Positions 6,754 to 14,500 of a stretch of 38,196 bases of DNA are shown one piece after another. The stretch is from assembly GCA_028821475.1 (NCBI GenBank), contig JAPPGB010000115.1:1-38196 (forward strand), written 5' to 3'. The notes beneath the pieces were generated by a model. The model did no database searches. It saw only the letters and a list, made by a program, of their open reading frames with translations, and had not been told where the DNA came from. The DNA comes from Spirochaetaceae bacterium. Its GTDB lineage: Bacteria; Spirochaetota; Spirochaetia; SZUA-6; Bin103. The position numbers and the translations under genes are program-made. Position 1 is the stretch's first letter; every line of letters starts with the position of its first letter.

Positions 6754-8802
6754 ATGAGAATTGGAGCGAAGGTGATGGCGCTGGGGTGTGTGCTTGCCCT
6801 GGCAGTCGCGATTCCGGTGTTCGGCGCGGGGGAGGCGGATCAGACCGCCGCCGCACCCGAGGCGGACGAGTCCCCGCGCGCGCTGATCGGCGAGCTGGAG
6901 GGAGTGCGCATCCTGCGTGACTTCGTGCCGGCCACCTACCAGGAAGCGCCGATGCTGGCCGAGATGGTGGCCGCGGGCGAGTTGCCGCCGGTGGAGGAAC
7001 GGGTCGGACCGGAGCCGCTGGTGCTGAAGCCGATTCACGAGATCGGCACGTACGGCGGCACCTGGCGGCGCGGGTTCATCGGGCCCAACGACGGCGCAAA
7101 CGCCACCCGCGCCGTGCTGCACGACCGGCCGCTGCACTGGAACTACACCGAGACCGAGATCGTCCCCAACATCGCCCGCGACTGGGAGGTGAGCGCTGAC
7201 GGCCGTACCACCACCCTGCACCTGCGCCAGGGCATGAGGTGGTCGGACGGTGCCCCGTTCTCGGCCGACGACTGGGCGTTCTGGTATGACCACATGGCCA
7301 CCAACAACGACCTGCGGCGCGGCGGCATCGGCGAACTGATGCTCAACGGCAAGCCGGTGCGTGTGGTCAAGGTGAGCGACACGGCGGTCGCCTTCGTGTC
7401 GGACGACCCCTACTACGGACTGCTCAACAAGCTGGCCAGCACCAGTTGGCTGAGCGGCCACGGTCGCTGGGGTGGCGCCTCCGGCGGCGGATTCGCTCCC
7501 GCCCACTACATCAAGCAGTTCCACCCCGACTTCATCGGCCAGGACAAGGTGGAGGCGATGGCGAAGGAAGCGGGCTTCGACAACTGGGCACTGTTCGTCA
7601 ATGAAAAGAACCGCTCCTGGTTGAATCCGGAGTTGCCGATCGTGTCGGCGTGGCAGGTTACCGTGCCGATCACCGAGGAAACCTTCGAGTGGAAGCGCAA
7701 CGCCTACAGCATCTGGATGGACGAGGCCGGCAACCAGTTGCCCTACATCGACTACATCGTCATGACCAAGGGCGAGAACCTGGAGGTGCTGAACCTGCGC
7801 GCCATCGCCGGCGAGTTCGACTCGATGGCCCGCCACATGGACCTGCGCAAGCTGCCGGTGTTCCTGGAGAACGAGGAGAAGGGCAACTACAAGGTGCACC
7901 TGGACACCTCCCAGCACGGCGGCGACGCGGCGATCTACGTCAACTCCACCTTCGAGGCCGACCCCGAGATCGGCAACTGGCTGGGCAACGTCGACTTCCG
8001 CCGCGCCCTGTCGCTCGGCATCGACCGCGACGCGATCAACGAGGTGTTCTTCCTCGGCCTCGGCACGCCGGGCTCGATCGCGCCCGAGGAGACCACCATC
8101 TACAGCCCGGGACCCGACTCCGAGTGGCGCACCCTGTGGTCCACCCACGATCCGGACACCGCCAACCGGATGCTCGACGAGATGGGGCTGACCGCGAAGG
8201 ACGCCGAGGGCTACCGGCTGCGCACCGACGGCGGCGGCCGGTTGGTGATCGAGTTGATGACCTACCTGTCGTTCATGGACTTCACCGGCCTCGGCGAGAT
8301 GGTGAAGGAGCAGTACCAGCAGATCGGCATCTTCCTGGACGTCAAGGAGTATGAGCGCTCCTTGTCGGCCCGGCGGGTGGCCGCCAACGAGCACCACCTG
8401 ACCATCAACGTGCCGTGGGGAGCCGGCAACGTATTCGGTCACCCCACGGCGCTGTGGCCCAACCGAGCCAACGCCTACCAGGGGCCGCTGTGGGGCGAGT
8501 GGATCGCCACGAACGGCGAGAGCGGCCGTGAGCCGCCCGCCGAGGTGAAGCGGGTGAACGAACTCTACCAGATCGCCAAGATGGCGCCGCCGGACGAGGC
8601 CGCCGAGATGGCCAAGGAGATGTGGCGCATCATCCTCGATCAGCAATGGATGATCGGCACCGTCGGCCTGTCGCCGACCATTCAGGGGGTGCGCATCGTG
8701 TCCAACAACCTGGGCAATATTCCGGCCCGGCAGATGAACAACGCCAACACCTCCAACCCCAACATCTCCCGTCCGGAGCAGTGGTTCTTCAAGAACCTTT
8801 AG
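6754..8802 (+). CDS. Family-5 (peptide/oligosaccharide-type) ABC solute-binding protein
   Basis: The 682-aa product is a large family-5 (OppA/DppA-type) extracellular binding protein. A signal peptide (MRIGAKVMALGCVLALAVAI) is followed by VFGAGEADQTAAAPEADES, an Ala/Glu-rich linker of the kind seen in spirochaetal binding proteins. The family signature follows: IGTYGGTWRR, then the WEVSADGRTTTLHLRQGMRW.DG.PF.ADD block, and later VDFRRALSLGIDRDAINEV. It lacks a lipobox Cys at the signal end. Being longer than OppA (about 540 aa), it fits the subgroup of 600-700-aa family-5 proteins often linked to sugar or polyol oligomers, but the ligand cannot be told. ATG 6754 has AGGAG 8 bases upstream; a GTG at 6751 is a less likely start. 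It converges with the dpp-type permease/ATPase operon at 8942-13241, which has no binding protein of its own, so the two probably form one transporter. Confidence 0.92.
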   Translation: MRIGAKVMALGCVLALAVAIPVFGAGEADQTAAAPEADESPRALIGELEGVRILRDFVPATYQEAPMLAEMVAAGELPPVEERVGPEPLVLKPIHEIGTYGGTWRRGFIGPNDGANATRAVLHDRPLHWNYTETEIVPNIARDWEVSADGRTTTLHLRQGMRWSDGAPFSADDWAFWYDHMATNNDLRRGGIGELMLNGKPVRVVKVSDTAVAFVSDDPYYGLLNKLASTSWLSGHGRWGGASGGGFAPAHYIKQFHPDFIGQDKVEAMAKEAGFDNWALFVNEKNRSWLNPELPIVSAWQVTVPITEETFEWKRNAYSIWMDEAGNQLPYIDYIVMTKGENLEVLNLRAIAGEFDSMARHMDLRKLPVFLENEEKGNYKVHLDTSQHGGDAAIYVNSTFEADPEIGNWLGNVDFRRALSLGIDRDAINEVFFLGLGTPGSIAPEETTIYSPGPDSEWRTLWSTHDPDTANRMLDEMGLTAKDAEGYRLRTDGGGRLVIELMTYLSFMDFTGLGEMVKEQYQQIGIFLDVKEYERSLSARRVAANEHHLTINVPWGAGNVFGHPTALWPNRANAYQGPLWGEWIATNGESGREPPAEVKRVNELYQIAKMAPPDEAAEMAKEMWRIILDQQWMIGTVGLSPTIQGVRIVSNNLGNIPARQMNNANTSNPNISRPEQWFFKNL

Positions 8803-8836
8803 GTTCCATCAAGAACCAATAGGTTCTTGAGAACCT
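8783..8836. repeat. Cluster of GGTTCTT/AAGAACC inverted repeats across a stop codon
   Basis: Alternating copies of GGTTCTT and AAGAACC occur at 8783-8789, 8791-8797, 8811-8817 and 8822-8828, with partial copies at 8801-8806 and 8829-8835. They can fold as AAGAACC-AATA-GGTTCTT or as neighbouring alternative hairpins. The first pair encodes the last residues of the binding protein. No T-tract follows, so the role may be mRNA 3'-end protection rather than termination. Confidence 0.5.
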
Positions 8837-8874
8837 GTAGCACCGTCGGCTGGCTGACCGCCGGCCGCCTGCGC

Positions 8875-8914
8875 AAGAGGGCTCCGCGCGCCGTCGCGCC
8901 GCGGAGTCCTCCTT
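8875..8914. terminator. Bidirectional terminator-like hairpin between convergent genes
   Basis: AAGAGGGCTCCGCG (8875-8888) pairs with CCGCGGAGTCCTCCTT (8899-8914) around a short GC-rich loop, giving a long stem with A's and T's at its base. It sits between the convergent binding-protein and ATPase genes, where a shared terminator is expected. Confidence 0.55.
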
Positions 8915-8941
8915 CATTGGGCGTTCATTGGCCGCCCGCCA

Positions 8942-9982
8942 TCAGGACGCGGCGCCGGTGGTGACGCCGGCCAAGTCGAGGTCGCGGACGTGGTGGCAGC
9001 TTGCCTCGTGGCCGGCGGCGACCGGCTCCAGCGCCGGTTCGCGAGCGTGGCACACATCGGTGGCGTAGGTGCAGCGCGGGTGGAAGCTGCAGCCGGGCGG
9101 CGGGTCGGCGGGGTTGGCCACTTCGCCGCGCAGGATGATGCGTTCGGTGCGCACGCGCGGGTCGGGGCGCGGCACCGCGGACAGCAGCGCCTCCGTGTAG
9201 GGGTGGCGGGGCGCGGCGAACAGCTCCTCGGTGCGGGCCGTCTCCACGATCTTGCCCACGTACATCACCGCAACCCGGTGGCAGAACTGCTTGACCACGC
9301 TCAGGTCGTGCGCCACGAACAGGTAGGAGAGGCCGATCCGGCCGCGCAGGTCGGCGAGCAGGTTGAGCACCTGCGCCTGGATCGACACGTCGAGGGCCGA
9401 CACCGGCTCGTCCGCCACCAACAGGCGCGGCTCCGGCGCCAGGGCGCGCGCAATGCCGATGCGCTGGCGCTGGCCGCCGCTGAACGCGTGCGGGAAGCGG
9501 CGGATGAACTCCGGCCGCAGCCCGACCAGCGTGAGCAGCTCGGCGACCCGGTCCTCACGCTGCGCGCGCGAGCGCATGCCGTAGTTGAGCAGCGGGTCGC
9601 CGACGATGTCGAACAGCGTCATGCGCGGGTTGAGGGAGGAGAACGGATCCTGGAAGATCATCTGCACCTCGCGCCGCACCTCGCGCAACTCGCGGTGGTC
9701 GAGGGTGGCAAGATCGACGCGCTCCCCGGCCCGGGTGCGAAAGTGCATCTGGCCGGAGGTGGGGTCGAGGGCGCGCAGGATGCAGCGCGAGGTGGTGGTC
9801 TTGCCGCAGCCGCTCTCGCCGACCAGCCCGAGCGTCTCGCGCTCGTCGAGGCTGAAGCTGACGTCGTCCACCGCGCGCACCTGGCCCGTTACCCGCCTGA
9901 GCAGCCCCTTGCGGATCGGGAAGAGCTTGGTGAGGTTGCGCACCTCCAGGAGGGGGCCGGCGTCGGCTGGTGAGTCGCTCAT
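8942..9982 (-). CDS. Dpp/OppF-type ABC transporter ATP-binding protein
   Basis: The 346-aa product is the second ATPase of a peptide/nickel/oligosaccharide (Dpp/Opp) importer. It shows Walker [10 protein letters not shown] (about residue 53), the Q-loop [13 protein letters not shown], the ABC signature FSGGQRQR (about 165), Walker [13 protein letters not shown], an H-loop in VAHDLS, and the C-terminal oligopeptide-transporter extension [10 protein letters not shown]. The two ATPases hydrolyse ATP as a pair at the cytoplasmic face of the permeases. The ATG overlaps the TGA of the upstream permease-ATPase gene (ATGA, 9979-9982), so it is translated from the same mRNA. Last gene of the operon, ending at the convergent terminator. 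Confidence 0.95.
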   Translation of the reverse strand: MSDSPADAGPLLEVRNLTKLFPIRKGLLRRVTGQVRAVDDVSFSLDERETLGLVGESGCGKTTTSRCILRALDPTSGQMHFRTRAGERVDLATLDHRELREVRREVQMIFQDPFSSLNPRMTLFDIVGDPLLNYGMRSRAQREDRVAELLTLVGLRPEFIRRFPHAFSGGQRQRIGIARALAPEPRLLVADEPVSALDVSIQAQVLNLLADLRGRIGLSYLFVAHDLSVVKQFCHRVAVMYVGKIVETARTEELFAAPRHPYTEALLSAVPRPDPRVRTERIILRGEVANPADPPPGCSFHPRCTYATDVCHAREPALEPVAAGHEASCHHVRDLDLAGVTTGAAS

Positions 9983-12249
9983 CGGGTGCCCACCGGCGTG
10001 TCCTGGTGCGTCGGGTTCAGGAAGCAGCTCGCGCCGTGGCCGGGAGCCACCGGCAGCAGCTCGGGCACGGAGCGGTCGCAGGTGTCGGGGATGAAGGAGG
10101 GACAGCGCGGATGGAACGGGCAGCCGGATGGACGCTCGTTGGGGTGGGGGACGGTGCCGGCGATCGAGTCGAGCTCCTGCCCGGTGGGAGCGGTGATGCT
10201 CGGAATGGAGCGGTGCAGTGCCTGGGTGTAGGGGTGCCTGGGGTTGTGGAAGATGTCGTCGACCGGCGCGCTCTCCACCACGCGCCCGAGGTACATCACC
10301 ACCACCTCGTCCGCCATCTCCGCGATCACCCCCATGTCGTGGGTAATCAGCATGATCGCCATGCCGTGCTCGCCCTGCAGCTCGCGGATCAGGTCCAGGA
10401 TCTGCGCCTGGGTGGTGACGTCCAGGGCCGTGGTGGGCTCGTCGGCGATCAGCAGGCTCGGGCGGCAGGACAGGGCAATGGCGATCATGGCGCGCTGCCG
10501 CAGGCCGCCGGACAGCTCGAACGCGTACGAGTCGATGCGCTGCTCGGGGTTGGGGATGTGCACCTGGCGCAGCGCCTCGATGCCGATCGCACGCGCTTCC
10601 TCCTTGCCGGCCTCGGGCCGGTGCAGCCGGATCGCTTCCAGGAGCTGGGCGTTGACCGTGTGCACCGGGCTGAACGAGGCCATCGGCTCCTGGAACACCA
10701 GCGCGATCTCGCCGCCGCGGATGGCGCGCATCTGCTCGCCGTCCGCATCGAGCGCGGCCAGGTCCAGGATCTCGCCCTGACCGTTGCCGGGCGCGCGCCG
10801 GAACAGGATCTCGCCGGCGACGATCTCGCCGGGGCGGTCGAGGATGCGCAGCACCGAGCGCGCCGTGACGCTCTTGCCGCAGCCGCTCTCGCCCACGATG
10901 CCGAGGGTCTTGCCGGCCGGCACGTCGAAGCTCGCGCCATCCACCGCCACCACGGTGCCCTCATCGACCGGGAAGTGGGTGTGCAGGTCGCGCACCTGCA
11001 GGATCGGCGGCGCGCCGGCGGCGGCGGAGGGCCGCGCGTGCGACCCGTCCGCCGCTCCGGAGGTGCCGGCGCGCGCGATGAGCCGCCGCCGGCGGTCCCC
11101 GCCCTTGCGGCGCGTGGAGGCGTGCTGGGAGTAGGGGTCGGCGGCGTCGCGCACGCCGTCGCCGAGGAAGTTGAAGGCGAGCACGGCGACGATGACCGGG
11201 ATCGCGGGAAACATCAGCCACGGCGTGAGCGCCACGGTCTGCACGTTCTGAGCCGCCTGCAGCAGCGTGCAGTAGCTGACCGCCGGCGGCCGGATGCCCA
11301 GCCCGAGGAAGCTGAGCGCCGTCTCGCTGATGATCATCTGCGGAATCGACAGGGTGATCTCCGCGATGATGTGGCTGTAGAACGACGGCAGCATGTAGCG
11401 GAAGATGGTCTTGGTGCGGCTCGCCCCGGAGAGTTGCGCGGCGGTCACGAAGTCCTCATCGCGCAGCGCCAGGAACCGTCCCCGAACCACCCGCGCCAGG
11501 CCGGTCCAGCCGAGTACCGAGATGATGATGGTGATCGCGAAGTAGATCTGCAGCACGCTCCAGTCGCGCGGCAGGAACGCCGCCAGCCCCATCCAGAACG
11601 GGATCGCGGGAATCGAGCGGATAATCTCGATGGCGCGCTGGATCACCGAGTCCACCACGCCGCCGTAGAACCCGGAGATGCCGCCGAGCAGGATGCCCAG
11701 GAACAGGCTCAACGTCACGCCGACCAAGCCGATAGACATCGACACGCGCGTGCCGTACACCACTCGTGACCAGAGGTCGCGGCCCTGGACGTCGGCGCCG
11801 AGCAGGAACAGGGTCGGCGCCGCGGCGTCGGGCGCACCGAGCAGGTGGATGTCGGTGGGAAAGACCCACAGCAGCTTGTAGGGAAAGCCGCGCGCGAACA
11901 GCCGCACCGGGTACTTGCGGTCCGTGTCCTCGGTGTAGACGCGCTTGAAGGTGCGCGGGTCGCGCGCGCCCTCCACCGCGAACACGTGTGGCTGCAGCCT
12001 GCCGCCGTCGAACCAGTGGATCTTCTGCGGCGGCATCAGCGTGCGCTCCGCTTCCGACAGCGTTGGGTCGTGGACGGCGAAGAACGGTGCGAACAGCGTG
12101 ACCACGTAGAACACGAGCAGCACGACGCCCGAAGCCACCGCCAGGCGGTGGCGGCGGAACCGCCACCACATCAACCGCCACTGGGAGGCGACGAATACCT
12201 GCTCCTGCGCGGTTGCGCCCGACCTCACCTCTGCTACGGCGTCGGCCAC
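9979..12249 (-). CDS. Fused DppC-type permease and DppD-type ATPase
   Basis: One uninterrupted frame (756 aa from GTG 12249) encodes two normally separate subunits. Residues 1-370 form a DppC-type permease: a membrane anchor [20 protein letters not shown], a long periplasmic insert, then the permease core with the cytoplasmic coupling motif [19 protein letters not shown] and the end [16 protein letters not shown] basic, Ala/Ser-rich linker of about 45 residues leads to an ATPase (about 415-756) with Walker A GESGCGKS (about 453), signature LSGGLRQR (about 577), Walker [13 protein letters not shown] and a C-terminal CPFHPRC extension. Start: GTG 12249 lies 2 bases after the upstream permease stop, with GAGGG in front; GTG 12228 is an alternative. 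The frame stays open further upstream to 13263, but that part is the shadow of dppB. Similar permease/ATP-binding fusions are known in databases, so the arrangement is unusual rather than unique. Confidence 0.92.
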   Translation of the reverse strand: MADAVAEVRSGATAQEQVFVASQWRLMWWRFRRHRLAVASGVVLLVFYVVTLFAPFFAVHDPTLSEAERTLMPPQKIHWFDGGRLQPHVFAVEGARDPRTFKRVYTEDTDRKYPVRLFARGFPYKLLWVFPTDIHLLGAPDAAAPTLFLLGADVQGRDLWSRVVYGTRVSMSIGLVGVTLSLFLGILLGGISGFYGGVVDSVIQRAIEIIRSIPAIPFWMGLAAFLPRDWSVLQIYFAITIIISVLGWTGLARVVRGRFLALRDEDFVTAAQLSGASRTKTIFRYMLPSFYSHIIAEITLSIPQMIISETALSFLGLGIRPPAVSYCTLLQAAQNVQTVALTPWLMFPAIPVIVAVLAFNFLGDGVRDAADPYSQHASTRRKGGDRRRRLIARAGTSGAADGSHARPSAAAGAPPILQVRDLHTHFPVDEGTVVAVDGASFDVPAGKTLGIVGESGCGKSVTARSVLRILDRPGEIVAGEILFRRAPGNGQGEILDLAALDADGEQMRAIRGGEIALVFQEPMASFSPVHTVNAQLLEAIRLHRPEAGKEEARAIGIEALRQVHIPNPEQRIDSYAFELSGGLRQRAMIAIALSCRPSLLIADEPTTALDVTTQAQILDLIRELQGEHGMAIMLITHDMGVIAEMADEVVVMYLGRVVESAPVDDIFHNPRHPYTQALHRSIPSITAPTGQELDSIAGTVPHPNERPSGCPFHPRCPSFIPDTCDRSVPELLPVAPGHGASCFLNPTHQDTPVGTR

Positions 12250-12251
12250 GC

Positions 12252-13241
12252 TCAGCGGCCCTCGAACCGGATGCGCGGATCGATCAGCATCAGCAGGATG
12301 TCCGAGATCAGCGTGCCGGCCACCGTCATGGCGCCGATCAGCAGGATGATGGTGCCGGCCAGGAACATGTCCTGGGAGAGCAGCGCGCGCAGCAGCAGCG
12401 GCCCCACGGTAGGCAGGCTCAGCACCACCGAGACGATGATGCTGCCCGATACGATGAACGGCAGGATGTAGCCGATGGTGCTCGCGAACGGGTTGAGCGC
12501 CACCCGCACCGGGTACTTCACGATCAGCCGCGACTCCTTCATGCCGCGGGCGCGGGCCGATACCACGTATGGCTTGCGCAACTCGTCGAGCAGGTTGGCG
12601 CGCATGATCCTGATCAGGGTGGCCGTGCCGGCCGTGCCGAGCACCAGCGCCGGCACCCACAGGTGGCCGAGCATGTCGGCCACCTTGGCCAGGCTCCACG
12701 GCGCGGTGACGTACTCGGGCGAGAACAGCCCGGTCACGTTGACGTTGAAGTAGCGGAACGCGAAGTACATCAGCACCAGCGCGAGCAGGAAGTTGGGGAT
12801 CGCCAGGCCGATGAAGCCCAGGAACGTGAACAGGTAGTCGGCGAACGAGTACTGACGGTTGGCCGAGAAGATGCCGATCGGCAGCGCCACCACCCACACG
12901 AACACCACCGCGGCCGCCGCCACCACCACGGTGAGCCACAGGCGGTCGCCGATCACCTCCGCGACCGGGCGGCGGTACTCCATCGAGAAGCCGAAGTCGC
13001 CGCCCGCCATGCGCAGCATCCACTTGAAGTACTGCACCAGGAACGGCTGGTTGAGGCCGAACATGTCGCGGAGCTGCTCTTCCTCGTCGGCGCTGACCAC
13101 GTCGCCCATGCCTTCCAGCTCCTGCACGTAGGCGGTCACGAAGTCGCCGGGCGGGAGTTGGATGAACGCGAACGACACTACCGAGAGCACCAGCACCGTG
13201 CCGATGGCCACGAACACCCGGCGGGTCAGGTACGCCACCAT
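12252..13241 (-). CDS. Dpp/OppB-type ABC transporter permease
   Basis: The 329-aa product is the first permease of a peptide-type ABC importer. It starts with the family's N-terminal anchor (LTRRVFVAIGTVLVLSVVSF), has the LPPGD segment and a periplasmic region ending in GDFGFSMEYRRPV, and then the core helices with the coupling motif YVVSARARGMKESRLIVKYP that docks on the ATPase. It ends ISDILLMLIDPRIRFEGR, typical of DppB. It is the first gene of the minus-strand operon dppB - dppCD fusion - dppF; the fusion begins 2 bases after its stop. The binding protein is absent from the operon and probably is the convergent gene at 6754-8802. Confidence 0.95.
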   Translation of the reverse strand: MVAYLTRRVFVAIGTVLVLSVVSFAFIQLPPGDFVTAYVQELEGMGDVVSADEEEQLRDMFGLNQPFLVQYFKWMLRMAGGDFGFSMEYRRPVAEVIGDRLWLTVVVAAAAVVFVWVVALPIGIFSANRQYSFADYLFTFLGFIGLAIPNFLLALVLMYFAFRYFNVNVTGLFSPEYVTAPWSLAKVADMLGHLWVPALVLGTAGTATLIRIMRANLLDELRKPYVVSARARGMKESRLIVKYPVRVALNPFASTIGYILPFIVSGSIIVSVVLSLPTVGPLLLRALLSQDMFLAGTIILLIGAMTVAGTLISDILLMLIDPRIRFEGR

Positions 13242-13245
13242 GCCG

Positions 13246-13276
13246 GCTATCTTCGCCGCTCACGCGGAGTTGTCAA
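13246..13276 (-). promoter_or_regulatory. Candidate promoter of the dpp-type operon
   Basis: On the minus strand a perfect TTGACA (13276-13271) is followed 18-19 bp later by AGATAG/GATAGC (13252-13246). The predicted start of transcription would fall at or within a few bases of the dppB ATG, implying a leaderless or very short-leader mRNA; no clear ribosome-binding site is present there. Confidence 0.4.
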
Positions 13277-13312
13277 GCGTGACGCGTGGTGGGGTGCGTC
13301 GTGGAGCGGTCG

Positions 13313-14491
13313 TCAGGATGGAGCTAGGCGAAAGGTCACGCGGACGAACTTGTTGCGTTCATCTTGCATGAGTTCCGGCTCGGTACCGTTGAATTCGCGC
13401 ATCTCTCTTTGCATGATCAACCAGCCGCGGCCGCGCTGCTCCATGAACCCCATCGCGGCCATGAAATAGGCCATGGAGTCATTTCTCGACCGGGGATTGG
13501 CGCCGGCGCGCACCCGCTCCACGGTCATGTGGTTCGGCAGCGCGCCGGGACTGGTCACGTCGACACGACCGTCGAACACTTCTATGAGCACCTTGGACCC
13601 GGTAATGGCATAGTCGCGATGCGTGACCGCGTTGACCAGCGCCTCCCGGATCGCCGCTCTTGGCAGCAGGTGGCGGTCTTCGCGGGCCAAGGCATGGTAC
13701 GACTCGAATCGGCCTAGACCCAGGAACCAGCCGACCGCCCGATTCACCTGGTCGTCAAGCCGTCCGGCGGCCGCGGCGACCTGCAGTACCTCCGAGGCGC
13801 GATCGCCGCCGGCGTAGGCAACGCACTCCACTCGAAAGTTGCGGGTCTGCGGATAGCGCTGCGGATCGGTGCCGAATGCGAGCGCGCCATAGAGCGTCGC
13901 GAGAAGCTCGCCGCCTATCTCCGTCAGTACGCCGCGGTTGCGCAGGTCGTCGTCTCTATGCGGTTGCGGCTCTTCCTCGGTGTCGAATCCAAACCGACTC
14001 AGATAGGAGCGGAAGGAGCGCATGTCGATGTGGTCGACCGTAGCGCCATGAATGGCGCGCTCTTCGGTGAGGATGTATCCGAACGTGTTGTAGAGTTCCT
14101 GAAGCTCGGTAGGGGACGGCTCCACACTACTGCGTTCGCGGCGTATCCATACGCGTCCGTCGTAGCGTAGCGGCTCGAAGCCGCGCTGCCTCGGGATCTC
14201 CACCCAGTGCACCCAGCCGCGCGGATCCTGATGGCGCCCGGTGCGCGCGGACACAGGCGTGCTGCAGCCGGTATGGAGAAACGAGGTCAGACGTTCCTGA
14301 ACCTGCTCGCTGTCCCCCTTGACGCCGACTATCTCACGGGCATTGTTGACGCCGAGAATGATGACGCCTCCTTCGGTGTTGGCGAACGCGCAGACCGCCT
14401 TTCCCACGAGCGACAGGTCAAGTCCCCGCTTGAACTCTGTTCGGCGGTCTTCACCCGCCTCGACGCGTTGCAGGATGTCCAGCCACTCCAT
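13313..14491 (-). CDS. AlbA_2 (Schlafen-like) domain protein with C-terminal histidine-kinase-type ATPase domain
   Basis: The 392-aa product begins with an AlbA_2/Schlafen-type domain: EDRRTEFKRG, then VCAFANTEGGVIILGVNNA, the diagnostic core (about residues 15-55), running to about residue 130 with VWIRR. The C-terminal part carries a GHKL/HATPase_c_4-type ATP-binding domain: AAIREALVNAVTHRDY (helix with the metal-binding Asn), a VEVTSPG-like strand (DVTSPGALP) and a glycine-containing lid (QRGRGWLIM). Proteins of this architecture are usually annotated as putative transcriptional regulators or ATP-binding proteins; their roles are poorly defined, and AlbA_2/Schlafen relatives include nucleic-acid-binding and nuclease proteins linked to immunity. 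The start lies 9 bases after the stop of the PHP-ATPase gene with no obvious ribosome-binding site, implying coupled translation. Together they look like a two-gene accessory module. Confidence 0.85.
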   Translation of the reverse strand: MEWLDILQRVEAGEDRRTEFKRGLDLSLVGKAVCAFANTEGGVIILGVNNAREIVGVKGDSEQVQERLTSFLHTGCSTPVSARTGRHQDPRGWVHWVEIPRQRGFEPLRYDGRVWIRRERSSVEPSPTELQELYNTFGYILTEERAIHGATVDHIDMRSFRSYLSRFGFDTEEEPQPHRDDDLRNRGVLTEIGGELLATLYGALAFGTDPQRYPQTRNFRVECVAYAGGDRASEVLQVAAAAGRLDDQVNRAVGWFLGLGRFESYHALAREDRHLLPRAAIREALVNAVTHRDYAITGSKVLIEVFDGRVDVTSPGALPNHMTVERVRAGANPRSRNDSMAYFMAAMGFMEQRGRGWLIMQREMREFNGTEPELMQDERNKFVRVTFRLAPS

Positions 14492-14500
14492 GACCGGCGG

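Noticed and set aside
6592-8646. A 684-codon minus-strand open frame opposite the family-5 binding protein
   Set aside because: It mirrors the codon positions of the real gene; the composition is low-complexity and no signal, domain or ribosome-binding site supports it.
12250-13263. A 338-codon extension of the fused permease-ATPase frame upstream of 12249
   Set aside because: It is the out-of-frame shadow of the DppB permease. It is Arg/His/Gly-rich with no membrane segments, while the other frame of the same DNA encodes a complete DppB.
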